A stretch of DNA of 64,000 bases from NCBI GenBank assembly GCA_033961575.1, contig CM066733.1, positions 103,135,921-103,199,920 of the forward strand, given 5' to 3'. The position numbers and the translations under genes were made by a program. The stretch comes from Aselliscus stoliczkanus (Eukaryota; Chordata; Mammalia; Chiroptera; Hipposideridae). Under the pieces are notes generated by a model. That model ran no database searches. It was not told where the DNA came from and saw only the letters and a program-made list of their open reading frames with translations. Positions 11,011 through 23,540 of the stretch are shown in pieces (position 1 is the first letter of the stretch; each line of letters opens with the position of its first letter).

Positions 11011-12253
11011 AAAACATGTAACTACTTTTCCTATACCGAATACTAAATAATAATTAGTATTTTTGAAGGAAAACACCTACTTGAAGTTTATGTCTCCTTG
11101 ATATTTGTCCTCACAGTTGCTTTCCCCAATACAGTATAGAATTATAATGAATCGAATCCTAAGGTTCCCAGTCAGCGAATTAAATTGTGAATTGTGTAAC
11201 TTTTCAAGGCGATGAAATGAGTGAGTTCTTATAGGCCTAGCTTGATTATTGGGGTTTGTGTTCTGTGTGCTATTCTTTGGGTTCACATTTGGGGACCTGT
11301 AATTGTCTCTGTGAGAATAGTGTAAAATGACAATGTGAATAAACGTCCTAATTAGCAGGTAAGTTTTCAATAGCTACCCACTCTGGTATAATTCCTTAGT
11401 TATAACAAAAGTCTCATATGTTATTTACATTGAAAGGAATTGGAAAAATAGCTGATGACTTTAACATCAAGAAAACCTGAGTTTTCTATGACTGTTCTTT
11501 ACGAAAGGGCAAAGGACACAAGGACTAAGTATTTGGAAATGATGCTCAAAAAAACACCTTTGTTTTTCAAGCTGGGTTCCAGCTTCCCAGATTCGCTGAA
11601 GTGGAGGGAGGGGCAAGGGTATTTACAGCCTTGCAAAGGCCTTATTCACCCCCCTGACTTCACGCTCAGCTAAACTTGGAAATGCAATTGGTTTATTTTG
11701 TATAAATAAGCAAGAATGCTGGAAGAAACTAAATATCTTCATAAAACAAAACATTATGATACCAGAAACCCTTAGGAACAGCACTAATGCTTTTAAATGA
11801 AGGTTTTATTTGTCTCAGAGCTGCAAAGAGGAGTCACTAATGAGATGTCATTTAAATTCTAACACCTGTTTAATGGCAGTTTTTCTCTATCCCCAAAGAG
11901 TAACTGTTTATGAATGTTTGCAGTTTTCCAAGTGTATCTACAAGAATTGTTTTTTCATAAACAATGTGATGCTTTTTTCTTCATATGCTACAGTCACGTT
12001 ACAACATATGATGAAAATTGTTGGTGGTGGCATTTCTGTATTAGGTTCAAAGATAGTGTTATTTCATACGCGGAAACTTAAAATTTTATAATTCACATAG
12101 TAAATATTTTATCAGAAACTTCATGTTTTACAGATTTATGAGTATATATTGATATAAGAAAAATAAAATTTCTAGTTGTATTCTTTACCTAAATTTAAAT
12201 AACATGAAAAGACACTGTTGAAAAATATGTTTGCCCCTAGATTCCCTGTTATG

Positions 12254-12255
<2 letters not shown>
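11011..12255. other. Unique AT-rich sequence
   Basis: No gene seen. A 97-residue minus-strand frame (11077-11370) and a 93-residue plus frame (11810-12091) have no recognisable domains, splice context or start context. Confidence 0.45.

Positions 12256-12291
<36 letters not shown>
12256..12291. repeat. (TA)n microsatellite
   Basis: About 17 TA units, uninterrupted. Confidence 0.95.
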
Positions 12292-12294
<3 letters not shown>

Positions 12295-13298
12295 GCATAC
12301 ATGCACATAGATTCCTAAGAGTTGCAAAAAAAGAAATGCTTGTTGACTTTTTCACAGACTATAAATAACTGAAAAAGTCAGAAATGAGATTGTACCATTA
12401 CTTTTGTGATTTTATGTTTTTCTTGTGTAAACAGTTTGTCATTCATGAAGGGAACCCACAATAACTAAAGCTCTATTTTTCATCAATAGTGATGAGTAAC
12501 AGATACTATATAGATGAACATGTGAAAAATTATTTAGTGTTGAAATGCTTTTCTTTAGGATATGTCCCATTTGATACTTATAGCATTTTATATAAATTTA
12601 CTTCCATGTTCAGCATCCTTTAATAAAACTACTTGTACTTTAGTGAAATAAATGACATAGTTTATCTTAAATAAATTAACCTCTATCTTGAAAAATTCAA
12701 GTATAATTAATTTATTTGGAGGAACAGAGGCATTAGATCATGGATTTTGACCAAAATGATTATAAACTCTCAAAAGTGCTGACTTCTAGGGAACTCTTCT
12801 TTTAAGGAATGTATATCTTTGAACTAATATGAGCCATAGTTTTCCTGTGTTAGCATGCTGAATGTGTGACAAAGCAATCCTTATTTGTGTCAGGAAAGCA
12901 GAAACTCATCTGGACAAAAAGTGAGACCAGGCCCCGTGGACTAAATCTTCCTAAGAATTCTTAGGGATTTAAGCTGAATGCATCAAGCTTACTGCAAAAG
13001 AAAATGGTTGAGCCATAAAATGTTCACAGTGTGGACTTGAACAGTTCTATAAAACCTAAATGTTCTGCACATTAAAGGAGGAAAAAAGAAAATTGTTGCA
13101 GATGTGATTGGATTTCCCATTATGCTGAAAACTATTCTAAATTTCTTTCTCATCATCATTATTCCTTAGATTTCTTAGTACCAAATCATTTCTTTTCCTC
13201 CCCTTTTATGATTCCCCCTCCATGAGATTCTTGCCAATTTAAGGTGCTCTTTCAAGTGAACAGAAGGACTGGATGTTTTTTAGTTTTTAGAATTCATT

Positions 13299-13301
<3 letters not shown>
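12292..13301. other. Unique sequence with a 16-bp palindrome
   Basis: No gene or named repeat. A perfect palindrome, 'cctaagaattcttagg', sits at 12950-12965; it may be chance. Confidence 0.5.
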
Positions 13302-13349
<48 letters not shown>

Positions 13350-13401
13350 ATGTGTGTGTGTGTGTGTGTGTGTGTGTATACATATATATATATATATATA
13401 T
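13302..13401. repeat. Compound microsatellite (CT)n-(TG)n-(TA)n
   Basis: CT repeats (13302-13348) are followed by TG repeats (13350-13376) and TA repeats (13377-13401). The three dinucleotide arrays abut with almost no spacer. Confidence 0.96.
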
Positions 13402-14635
13402 GACATTGAAAAATTGAAAAGTATCCATTTGTTTCTGGTTTATACTATTTTTATTTATAGGTGGAATCTCAGTGCTTAATCGGTATGTTCTCTAATTACC
13501 CACTAGATTTATTCACAATCAGTTGACATACACGTAGCCCTGAGCCTGGGGAAATAAGCGTCTTCTCTTTCCTATGCAGTTTCTTCCTGACTTATGAAAG
13601 CCAAATATCCATTCTGTAAGGAGAGATGAATCAGCAACCCATATAATATCTATTCATCATACATATTTCACAAGGAGGATATTGTGGTGACTGCAAAGTT
13701 CTTACAAAAATAATATGGAAATCCGGAACTTGATGTGGAGTGTCAGAAAGCCTCTTACTATTATTTACCTTATCAGCTTTTGCTTTCTGAAATCAATGGA
13801 AGGGCATCAAGTTCAGCTAATCCATATTTCTGAGTATGAAATTGAATTTATAGTCTGTAGTATGTTGACTACCGCTCGCATTTAAGGCATAATTGATTTT
13901 TATTGAAAAGCCAGCAGGCACATCAAAAATTTCCACAAACCACAAGGATGTTAAATTTTACCCTGTTTAGATAATAGTGTGGCTTTATTTATCCTTTAAA
14001 ATGAAGCTTTTATATTTATATCAGCAAATGCTATGGAAGTGTGACTGATACCTTGTGAAACCATCAATCCATAGTTCTATAGAACTGTACTGCACAGAAA
14101 TAAGCAACTTTAGATTTCTAAGGTAAATGTCTCTGGTTGGCTTGTTTTAAGGATAAATGGGTAAATGGAATAATAAATCTAGCACCATATCATGTCATGT
14201 GGCAAAGTTGTTGTTTTTTTTAATTGAAACAACTGCTTGCACCATTATTTCTTTTCACCCAAGTTCCTTCTGCATCTTATTTTTCCCTCTGATTTATAAA
14301 TTACATTTTTGTACCTGGATTAATTGTTTATGCATATGAAATATCATTACTAAGAGCAAAATTAATTCTATTTTTAAGTTAAGTACTCTACCTTGTCACG
14401 TGTGATACTCCCTTAAGTTTTATTCCATCAATGCGCAAAGTCCATTCTATTTAACAGAAAGTTATGATCAGGAGAATCAAGTGCTTCTGCCACAAAATGT
14501 GTAAACACAATGTGAATTATGTGGTGGATTTTTTAAAAAAATCAAACTTTGTGTTACCTTAGAAAAAGCAAAGTAAAATAAAAGCAAAAAGATTCAGGTA
14601 TAATTATTTGCTTTAGCTCTTCTTCTTCTGTAATT
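13402..14635. other. Unique AT-rich sequence
   Basis: No gene or repeat recognised. The 60-residue plus frame at 14157-14339 is hydrophobic by composition and unsupported. Confidence 0.45.
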
Positions 14636-14845
14636 CTATAGCAGCAGTTCTCACAGGGGGACAATATCACATCCTAAACAGCATTTTGGTAATTTGTGAA
14701 GACATATTAGGATTTTACAAAAATTGGCTGGAGTGGGGCAGGGAACCAACACTGCCTTGGGTGCAGCTAAAGAGTGCCAGACATTTGCAACTTGCAGGAG
14801 AGTCCAGCACATTGAAAAACTGTTTTATGCTGGCTGGACTTTTGA
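14636..14845 (+). mobile_element. MER20-like hAT MITE relic
   Basis: It begins 'gcagcagttctcacaggggg', continues with 'ggtgcagctaaagagtgcca' and 'gacatttgcaacttgcagga', and ends 'gagtccagcacattgaaaaa'. This order matches nonautonomous hAT-Charlie elements of the MER20 kind. The plus frame at 14686-14898 is a by-product of it. Confidence 0.55.
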
Positions 14846-15199
14846 GTATTCTATCATATAGTTATGCAGATGAAAAACCCATTCATTATCATCTGTAATT
14901 AAAATCTATTTCTATGTGATTTCTATTCATACTGCATGGAATATAAGAGATTTTTCACACTGTTGAATATATACTGAGTTTTTCCAAAAATGTATCATGT
15001 AAATTAAGAACTCTACCCATCGTTGGTCACAGCTAGCAACTCTTTTTATGGTGTTTGCTACATTGTGTCAGTTTGCACTGAAAGCTTCTGTGTTCGTCAG
15101 TTTACAAGAGTCTCTGCATAGGTATCAGCATTCAGCTTCTTTAAGTCTTCATTATGTAGCAGTGCTCAGGTACTTATGCTTCAAAATTCGTTCCATTTT

Positions 15200-15385
15200 A
15201 TTATGAAGAACTTTTTATTTATTTTATTTTATACTTGGGGTATTGTTTTGATTTTTTTAATTATGTGCTTAGAGTGGTTACAGTATCTCCAAATTTTATT
15301 TCAGTCTAGTAAATGGGTTACAAAACATGTCTTATAAAAAGGAGGCACTAAGTCTGATAAGGTTGAGAACAATTGCTTTATGGCA
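15200..15385. mobile_element. Possible hAT-type fragment
   Basis: 'gtaaatgggttacaaaacat', 'ggaggcactaagtctgataa' and 'ggttgagaacaattgcttta' resemble an end of a Charlie-family nonautonomous element ('gagaaccactg' type terminus). Weak; direction not resolved. Confidence 0.3.
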
Positions 15386-17689
15386 TCAGGCATGAATGCA
15401 TTAGTTGGAAATTTTTCAATGATAAATCTAGAGATTATTTTAATAGAACAATTATTTCCAATGAGGAAAATAGTATCTCGGGGATTTTTAAATATGTGGT
15501 GATAAGCCTTTAGTGCCTATCTTCTTATGTGTATGGAGGAAGAGTGTTCAAAACAATTTGTCATATGCACAGAAATACAAAAGATGAAACCTAAAGAGAT
15601 TATACATTAGTCTCTTAAGAGTAAAACTGACGGAGAGAAGCAGTATACCTTTCACAGAGACAGATATTTTCAAAGCGATGTGTGACAGGTACAGGGACAA
15701 ATCCCGTTAATAAGTAAGAGGATTTGTGCTTGGCTGTGTCACATGCCACTTTGAAAACCTACCCTCAAACTGTCTATAAATTTTCATGCCCATCTTTTTC
15801 TCCTGCTTTTTCCAGAGCATCTGATTTTTTTTGTTCACCATTTTCCCCTGCTTTATCTCATGGCACCCTTTAATAATTTTTCAGAGGTTAGTATGTATGA
15901 TTTTGTGGATACCTTATTGTTAACAAAATAATATTTGCTATATCCATTCTTTTTTGCTGTCCCTTTCACTGCTTGTTATAGGACATTTTTATACCAATTA
16001 TAACTTCTAACTATGATAAAAAAAATCTGTCCCATGGAAATTAAGGAGGGAAGTAGCATTATCACATTGTACATCACATATATAGTTATATTTTTAAAGA
16101 AAAATAACATTTCGAATGTAGTGCTATAATATGTGAATGATACACTAGCTAGCAAGAAAACGAGTTGTTCGTTTCTTTCAGTTATAAATTTTTTAAAATA
16201 ATACTTAAGCCTAGAAGTATTTACCTTTTTGCAAAACAGACTCCAAGCAAACCTTGGTTCTGATGACTGATGGGCTGCCTGTGCTTCTGGACGGTGGATT
16301 GACCTCATCACATGTGTGGGAGCAGAGGGTGGGAGAGGGACATAGGTGTTGATAGAAACCTCTTGGTCTGTCCCCTGGTGCTGGACGATACTGCACTCTT
16401 TCACTCTGCCAAAGATAATTTGCTTTTTTCTTCTTTTTTGTTTGCATTTATTTTTCTATAAAATATTTGACTCTAACTATGAATCTCAACGTGTTGCTAG
16501 TAGAAGTCAATTACTTCGAATTTCAGTATTGTTTAAGATGATAAGTGTCTGGGGGGAAAAAGTATTGTCCATGAAAAGTGTTTTCAAATAGGCCATTCCA
16601 AACAAAAATCATTGCTCTCAGGAATTTCTGTGTTCCTCCCTCAAGAATATGCACAATGCTTAGGACCTATTGAATTGGAAGTGTTTTCTAGAGGACTAGC
16701 AATATACTTCTGACACCATTTCCTTTGTTCATCGTTAAGTGCAAACCCAGCCTATCCTTCTATAGCATCCAACAGCTGATGAAAAGGAGAGAACTTAAGC
16801 TGACCTGCCAGATGGTTTGTCTGCATTACATCCAGCATCTGGATATTTTTTAAACATTTAGATGATTGGCTGGGGGTTTTCACATTATACCTGCATAGTT
16901 TTGGCACTTCATTGCCCTGTGTGGTGTATGTTGTCTGTGTGTGTTTGTGTAGAAAACATGGCACCCCTCAGACAAAGCAAGCCAGAAAATAGAGCAATGA
17001 GCTTTGAATTTCTCTGCATTTCTGTGAACATCCAAATCTAGACTCAAGGACCAATTAGCTCAAGTTCAAATTACAGAAAATTTCTGAATGTCAATGACAC
17101 AGTGTCAAAGACAGGAGAGCTTCTTGTAGTATTCAACTGGTAATATCAGTGGATACTGACGCAACTTTCTGGGCTAATCAGAGGCCACCTGGCTAAAATC
17201 AATTTAGACTTTAGGACTTACCTATTGGCAAGGAAAAATGTCAAGATCATGATTTCTAATTTTAGTAGTTTTTCCCTCGAGATGAGTTGATTTAAGACAT
17301 ACTCTGCAGAGGTACACCCTCCATATAAAATGGCACTTAGCTCTGGGAAACCCTAATCTTAGAATTCCAAACAACCAAATACCTTCTCTAGTGATTATTT
17401 ACCTAATAAGCAACACAAATCTGCATTCATGAGGGATTTTTGGTGTTTTAAGACTCTTCCATAGTCATATTCTTGTTATCCCCACTTGTTAATAAGAACT
17501 GTCCTGAAATTCAGGTTTTCTCATTCTTGTTTCGGTGCAATTCTCAATCCATGAGCAGAAAAGGAAATGCGAATGGAAGGAACATTCGTAGAATTAATCT
17601 AGTGTGAGATACACTATATCAAGGGATTTCAAATGAATCCTTATACTGACTTCTCACCATTACTTTTGGTGTAGAGAATATAGAAACAG
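15386..17689. other. Unique sequence
   Basis: No gene supported. Around 16205-16450 composition becomes more balanced and frames are open on both strands (the 142-residue minus frame 15976-16404 is the longest), but there are no domain-like features or clear splice borders. Confidence 0.45.
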
Positions 17690-17930
17690 AATATGCTTTA
17701 CCTCTGAGATGTTGGGTTTGAATCCTGCCTCTGATACACAGTAGTTGCAATCAGTCTCTAGTCATGTTATTTGAATAATTACTGAGCCTCGGTTTCCTTA
17801 CATAGAACATGGGAATACTAGCTACCTCATATACTTGGTACAAAAATCATTTGAGATAATATATGCTAAGTCTGAGTTAAGTTCATAAAACATAGCACAT
17901 GGATAATGTTTAATAAACGTTGTTTGCCAT
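17690..17930 (+). repeat. MIR SINE relic
   Basis: 'gggtttgaatcctgcctctg', 'gagcctcggtttccttacat' and 'ataatgtttaataaacgttg' mark MIR from head to 3' end. Confidence 0.8.
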
Positions 17931-18045
17931 TTTACAGATAAAGAAACAAAGGCTTAAAGAGTTAATTGTGGTCATAGAATGACCTTAAAGAGGGATTAAA
18001 TTCCATGTCTGTCTCCAAGCCTTATTCTGTACTCTGTTCATCATT
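17931..18045 (-). repeat. MIR SINE relic, opposite orientation
   Basis: 'ccattttacagataaagaaa', 'caaaggcttaaagagttaat' and 'ctccaagccttattctgtac' are the reverse complement of MIR. It lies tail to tail against the MIR just upstream. Confidence 0.7.
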
Positions 18046-18699
18046 TGACTATTGCTTATTTATAGTAACAATAATTTTCACAGTTCTGCAGCTTTTATAA
18101 GAGTCATCCCAAAATAGCATCTTTTAAGTTATATAGTAGTTTCACACATCTTTATTTCTCATCCTGAAGTGTTATCAAAATGAAACAGATGAGTGACTAG
18201 CAATGGTAATATTGATGGTATGTTATGGTTCCTATGAAAACCTGGTACTACAGTACCACACCAACATACACACTCCCATTGTTTTTCCTAGATTGTTATC
18301 AGTAACAACACCAACCCTGTCACTGCATGTCTGTGTGACTGTGGACTATGTGATTAACTCTACAGATATTTGCTATGGCCCTGCTTTGAGCAACAGGATT
18401 CCAGGATGAATCAAACACAGACTCTGCCCTTAAGGAGAATATCAGACAAGGCCTTAAACACACACAGAACTCTTATAAGTTGAAGTACATGTATGTTGAG
18501 CTTTGGGAATGAGTGAATATAAAATCCCAACTATGGAAGTCTAGAAGTCCTTATGGAGAAAATACCATTAAGATGGTCCCAAAGGATTGGTGGGGTTTGG
18601 TAAATGGAGATGAGCAGAATCCCCAGAGGTGGGAGACACTGTGTCAATTGGAAGTAGCTCTATGCTTGGTCAAAACATTGGGCACATTTAGGTGACACT
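18046..18699. other. Unique sequence with possible L2 scrap
   Basis: Around 18385-18480 'aggattccaggatgaatcaa' and 'agactctgcccttaaggaga' resemble antisense L2, too short for a firm call. No gene is seen; the plus frames at 18203 and 18513 are unsupported. Confidence 0.35.
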
Positions 18700-18715
18700 G
18701 AAATTACACATTCAG

Positions 18716-18828
18716 GGGCCGGCCGAGTGGCACGGTGGTTAAGCACTGGCTTGGGAAGCCAGCGGCCCCAGTTTGGGTCCCACATATGAGGGACAGTGAC
18801 ACTGCCCTCAAAAAAAAAAAAAAAAAAG
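18716..18828 (+). mobile_element. tRNA-derived SINE, short type, perfect TSD
   Basis: It starts 'gggccggccgagtggcacgg' (A-box-like region), has the hairpin 'ctggcttgggaagccagc', then 'cagtgacactgccctc' and an A tail of about 18. Perfect 16-bp duplications 'gaaattacacattcag' flank it at 18700-18715 and 18829-18844. Intact ends and TSD point to a young insertion. Confidence 0.95.
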
Positions 18829-18844
18829 GAAATTACACATTCAG

Positions 18845-19134
18845 TTCACTCAAGCCATAAGATACAAGGCTAAGGAGTGTGAATTTTAAGCTATGTCAAT
18901 AAGGTAATTTTGAGATATTTGACATAACATAACGGGGGCCGGACAATGAGAAGTTACTCGAGCAGGATTGATTGGAATGGGAAATGGAGACTCGAGGAAG
19001 TTGATAAACTAAAATATGTGATGTTTCATGAATTTGCAAGACACCCTTTCTATGTCTTAGTTTACTTATCGGTAAGATCAATGGACTGGACTTCATTTAT
19101 TTTATAGGCCTTTTCCAGCTTTTATTTTCTGAGT
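18845..19134. other. Unique sequence
   Basis: Nothing recognised. Confidence 0.4.
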
Positions 19135-19255
19135 CAGTATTTTCTAAAGTGTGTTCTGTCGAATGCTGTTTCTGCTATATAACATTGTATGCTATATCAA
19201 TTAAAAGAAAAAGGGTTCTGTGATCAAACAAATTTAGGAAGCATTGAGTAAAATA
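19135..19255 (+). mobile_element. hAT-type MITE fragment
   Basis: 'tttctaaagtgtgttctgtc', 'gaaaaagggttctgtgatca' and 'tttaggaagcattgagtaaa' follow the pattern of nonautonomous hAT elements whose ends read 'caaagtgtgttc' and 'gggaaacactg'. Family uncertain. Confidence 0.5.
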
Positions 19256-20694
19256 GTAGTAGAGTTTGGGAGAGGACTTCTCAGAGCCATATTCTATTAA
19301 TGTTCATTTTACATTTGCAAGATGGAGAGTATATGTATATTGTTTTCTGCTATCATGTGACCATGGAACCCTTCTACTTTACATCTTTTGGTGTCAGAGT
19401 TTTATGAAACCTATTTATTTTAGTGCCTGTCCTACTATACATATTAGATTCCTTTTTGGAATTTTAATAGGCCTTGGTCCTCTGTTTTAAATGATCTATG
19501 CAATGGAACTCTAGAGACTCAAGTGGTACATTCAAGAATTTCAGTGAGATATTTTCCCTGATACTTTAAGAGAGACAAATATGTAATGTAAGGCATGCAT
19601 TTAGCTCACCCCATATGCTGCTGCCATTTGAAGGCAGAATAGTTGTTTCCTCATCTATCCAAGGAGAAGTTTGATGCTTCTTGTAGTGGATTATAGTGGT
19701 ACCTAAACTCTTTAATAAATGGATCCCTCCTCTATATGGAAAGATAATTCCCTTCAACCTATTAGGTACTTTTTGGAGGGGGAAAAACATAAGGTACTGA
19801 GAAAGGAAAGATCAATTGACAGTATACTAGTGCCATCAGCCCCTGGCTATCAGTGGAGTGGTAGGTGTCATGACCTGAATGCCCACACACCTTTCAAAGT
19901 AAGCTTGAAATTTTCTCCCCAGAAGAGATGAGTTTTAAGGAGAGTCTTAAGTAAACTATGACACTTGTCAGAGACAAATAAAATTATTCCAGATGGTTGA
20001 GATTGTGAGAAGGAGGCAAAGAAGTCAGAGACAAGGACTGGAGAGAAAAAGGAAAGGAATGGGAAAATCCTTGGGGGCTTGAACAGGTAGCTTAAACAGC
20101 ATCTGAATGACAATGAGATTCCAGTGGGGGAAATAAAAGCTCAGGAAAAAAAGAAAAAGACATTCTAAATACTTCAGCATGCAAAACCAATCTTTTAGAG
20201 ATATCAGTAGAATTGACTAGAAGTAGTTGTCAAGGTAGGAGACCTTCATAATAAAATGGCATAACATTTAAATGAGAAGAGATCCAAGTGTGGTATATGC
20301 AGTAGTTGGTTGCTTCCCCCCTTTGCCATAGCCTCTTTATACCTTGCTGCTGAATGTACTCACAGTTCCCTCTACTGTCTACGAGCAAGATGGTGATAGT
20401 GCAGTCAACACTGCCTGATTTAGTGTTAGCTATTTTAACCATCTTAAAGGAAAACTGAAATAAGGCATATGCTTTTTTCATTAACTATGCTCCAGACTTG
20501 GAAGCATGACAGATTTTCAGTTTATTGATTAAAAAAAAAATAAAAATATATCTCTTCAGAAGCAAAGTATTTAATTCTACCTAAACTTTACCTTTCCCAA
20601 ATCTGCTAAAACAAAACAAAACAAAATAAAACAAGAGCTTATTTATTTCTGTTCATACAAAATATTTGAAAACGAAAAAACAGAATGTACAGCT
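19256..20694. other. Unique sequence with possible L2 scrap
   Basis: No gene. Near 19925-20110 the text 'gttttaaggagagtcttaag' and 'agatggttgagattgtgaga' is compatible with antisense L2. Frames at 19266, 19566, 19719, 19868 and 20230 overlap on both strands and look like chance. Confidence 0.35.
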
Positions 20695-20890
20695 CAACTG
20701 TAGCTTCAACGGTGTCTAATCACTCTGGCATACAATTGCCTGAGTATCCTGGGCCCATGTGACCTTGGCCAAGTTATTTATCCATGCTCTTCCTTGGTTC
20801 ATTCATCTGGAGAAGTAATATTTACACTATAGAGTTGTTAAAATTGTAAAATCCAGTACATGTAAAGACCTCTGTATAGTTCTGAGACCA
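20695..20890 (+). repeat. MIR SINE relic
   Basis: 'tgtgaccttggccaagttat' is a clear MIR core, followed by decayed 'ttcattcatctggagaagta' and 'agagttgttaaaattgtaaa'. Confidence 0.8.
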
Positions 20891-20924
20891 TGATACGATT
20901 CAAATTCTGCTACTTTAGCTCGTG

Positions 20925-21125
20925 TATTTCTTTCAGTCATTTATTTAGCCAAAATATATTTATTGATGACTTTCTAAGTGCTGAACTATAACAGTATACA
21001 AAACAGAAAAAGCTCCTGCCCTTATGGAAACTATATTCCAGTTAGGAAGGATGGATAATAAATAAGCAATGAACATATAACATATCAGCTATTGATAAAC
21101 TCTGTAGCATTAGGAGTCAAATTAC
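20925..21125 (-). repeat. L2 LINE relic
   Basis: 'atttatttagccaaaatata', 'ttgatgactttctaagtgct' and 'aaagctcctgcccttatgga' are the antisense 3' portion of L2. Confidence 0.7.
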
Positions 21126-22624
21126 TGTTATTGTTGTTTTTAATCTTTGGTAGTTTTCTGGATAGCCTAAAGCAGTGATTGATGTATATACATGGCTATG
21201 GATGCATTTCTCTATTGAGTGAATATGAAAACAGATGCCTTACAGCCAGGATATAGCAGTGTGATCATATAACTTACAGTCCAAATCAGGACTCTTTTGA
21301 GAGAAATAGGAGAGCTGTGAGTATCATACAGGGACAATAAATGCAATTTGAGACTGTCTCAGGCAAACTAGGAAGATGTAATTACCCCAATAATCAGAGA
21401 CTCCAGCAGAAGCATTTCAGGCAGGCTGTTCTAATATCAATATAGCGTGATATAGGCAGCATCAGGCAAAAATGATGTAGTCCAAGTAGTAAACATTTGG
21501 GTAGGGTAAAGCTGATGGTGCCCAGACGCGTAACAGGATTCATAAATAAAGGAGCTCAGAGCCAACTCAGCAGTTCTTGTCCTGATGGAAATAATTTGCC
21601 AAGCATCACTGTTTCTATTCTAGACTACTCAGCTGCAAGGCAGACAGTCTAACCTTTTATGGGTCTTCCTGGGCTTGACAGTCGGGCTCTTGTTGGTCAG
21701 GTAGATAGCTGTCTTTCATTGAGAAAAGGGCATGTGTTTTCCACTAGTAACACACAATGAACCTACGCTGGATGACGTTGACCGAGGGATAATCTCATTC
21801 CTATTTGAGGTTTTGTGAATGGCAGGGAGTAGTTCAGGCTCCTAGGAGACTAGATAAGGTTTTGGTCCTTGGAGCTCTTTGGATCATCCTTGTTGAAGTC
21901 CTTTTCTTGTACATGCCTTCTTTGCCTTTTCTTGAGCTTCCTACCACCATGTTTAACTTCCTTCTTCCTTAGATTTAGGGGAAGTAGAAAGTTTCAAATA
22001 AGTGTAAATGCAGTCTTGACTGAAAGTTGGTCCTTTTCTCTTTATCTTAAGTCAGGGACTTATTGTCAATTATAACTCCAATGTGTATAGTATTTTAAAA
22101 TCTCAAAGTGACTTACATTTCAACATCTACTTTCAGTGATGACAATGGCCTTCTCAGCTATGTTGTTAAGTATCATCATTGTATCTCTGATTTTAATGCT
22201 AATCCTATTTTATAGGCATTGGGTAGTATAAGACTTACATAGGAAAGTTAAGAGATTCTGATCTAAAATTTTGGACTGTTTTGATCCCTAGACAGTTTCT
22301 CTAGACTAAATAAATACATAACACTCTTGTGTTTAAACATACCGTGAGACACTGTCCTTCCTTAATAATTTTCAAAGTATTGTTTAAACTTGGATTTGTC
22401 TTTTGCAATCTTCTCTTTCTTAAGCAAAGGAATTCCTTTTTTTCTTCACCCTCCACTTATCCATCTACCCAACACATATAAATCAAATGTCATTTGAAGA
22501 ATGGTGCAAACATAATTGCTGATCTAGATACAATATAAAAAATATAAGAAATGAGCCCTAGACTTTTCATCGAAATGATGTATTTAAAATAATTTCCATG
22601 AAGAAGATACTTCTGACAATTATA
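21126..22624. other. Unique sequence
   Basis: No gene or repeat firmly recognised. Confidence 0.45.
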
Positions 22625-22830
22625 TAGTTTTTGTTCTTAAGTAATAATCACAACAGTAGTGATATTTATTACTGTCCTAAGTACTTTACATCTATTATTT
22701 TATTTTTACAGTATACCTATGAATCAAATATTATTATTATTTCCACTACATAGATGAGGGAGGTTAAGAAATGTTTCTGAATTTGGACCTGGCTCTTCTA
22801 AGAGGTTATTCTCTTAACTATTTGGTATTG
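22625..22830 (-). repeat. MIR SINE relic
   Basis: 'tactgtcctaagtactttac', 'tattattatttccactacat' and 'agatgagggaggttaagaaa' are reverse-strand MIR. Confidence 0.75.
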
Positions 22831-22859
22831 CTCGCAGATGTGCAATGAAATAATTCAGA

Positions 22860-23030
22860 ATGCTACAGATAAGAGTGTGGACTCTGAGTTACACTCATTT
22901 CATGTTAATCTCTGGTCCTGTAACTGACCAGCAGTGTAATTTTTATGTGCTATCAGTGTCATTAAGCCTTTGTGTCTTAACTATAATTTAGGTACAATAG
23001 TGGTTGTTTGGGGTCATTGCGAGCACTACA
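22860..23030 (+). repeat. MIR SINE relic
   Basis: 'agagtgtggactctgagtta', 'ctgtaactgaccagcagtgt' and 'cattaagcctttgtgtctta' follow MIR in sense orientation, right after the antisense copy. Confidence 0.65.
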
Positions 23031-23034
23031 TTCA

Positions 23035-23540
23035 CCTGTCCTTCTCTTAACTAATTAATTAATCAGTTTTTTTGGATGACCTATTATATTCCAGACACTG
23101 TTCTGAGTGTTGAGTAAAACATAGATGAGCAAGAGGGGCACGGTGGTGGTCCTTAAGAAAACTTGTAGCCAGGCAGAGAGAGAAACAAAGAAAAATATAT
23201 AAGCAAGTAGAAAAATGCAAATTACAGCAGGTGTTATATAAGGAATATAATAAGGAAATAAAGAATGCTAGATTATCGATTCCATGGGTATAGTGGTTGC
23301 ATCTGTCTTGTTGAACGCTGAATTCCCAATGCCTGGAATATTATGGGCATTCAATACATATTAATTAAATGAATATATAAATGAAAGGAAAAAGAGTGGA
23401 AGTGTCTTCAGGGACAGCCTCTTTAAAGAGATAAAATATGAGAAGAGTTGACCATGTCAAGCACAAGAGGGAAACACCTTCTAGGTAAGGAAAACAGCAT
23501 GGGCAAAAGTCATGCAGTAGGCAAGGAAGTTTGTCTTTCT
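23035..23540 (-). repeat. L2 LINE relic, interrupted
   Basis: Antisense L2: 'gatgacctattatattccag' then 'acactgttctgagtgttgag' (23065-23130), and 'gaaaacagcatgggcaaaag' (23488-23520). Between them, 23300-23390 reads in sense as an L2-type 3' end ('ttgggcattcaatacatatt'-like). At least two relics are therefore nested or adjoining. Confidence 0.6.
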
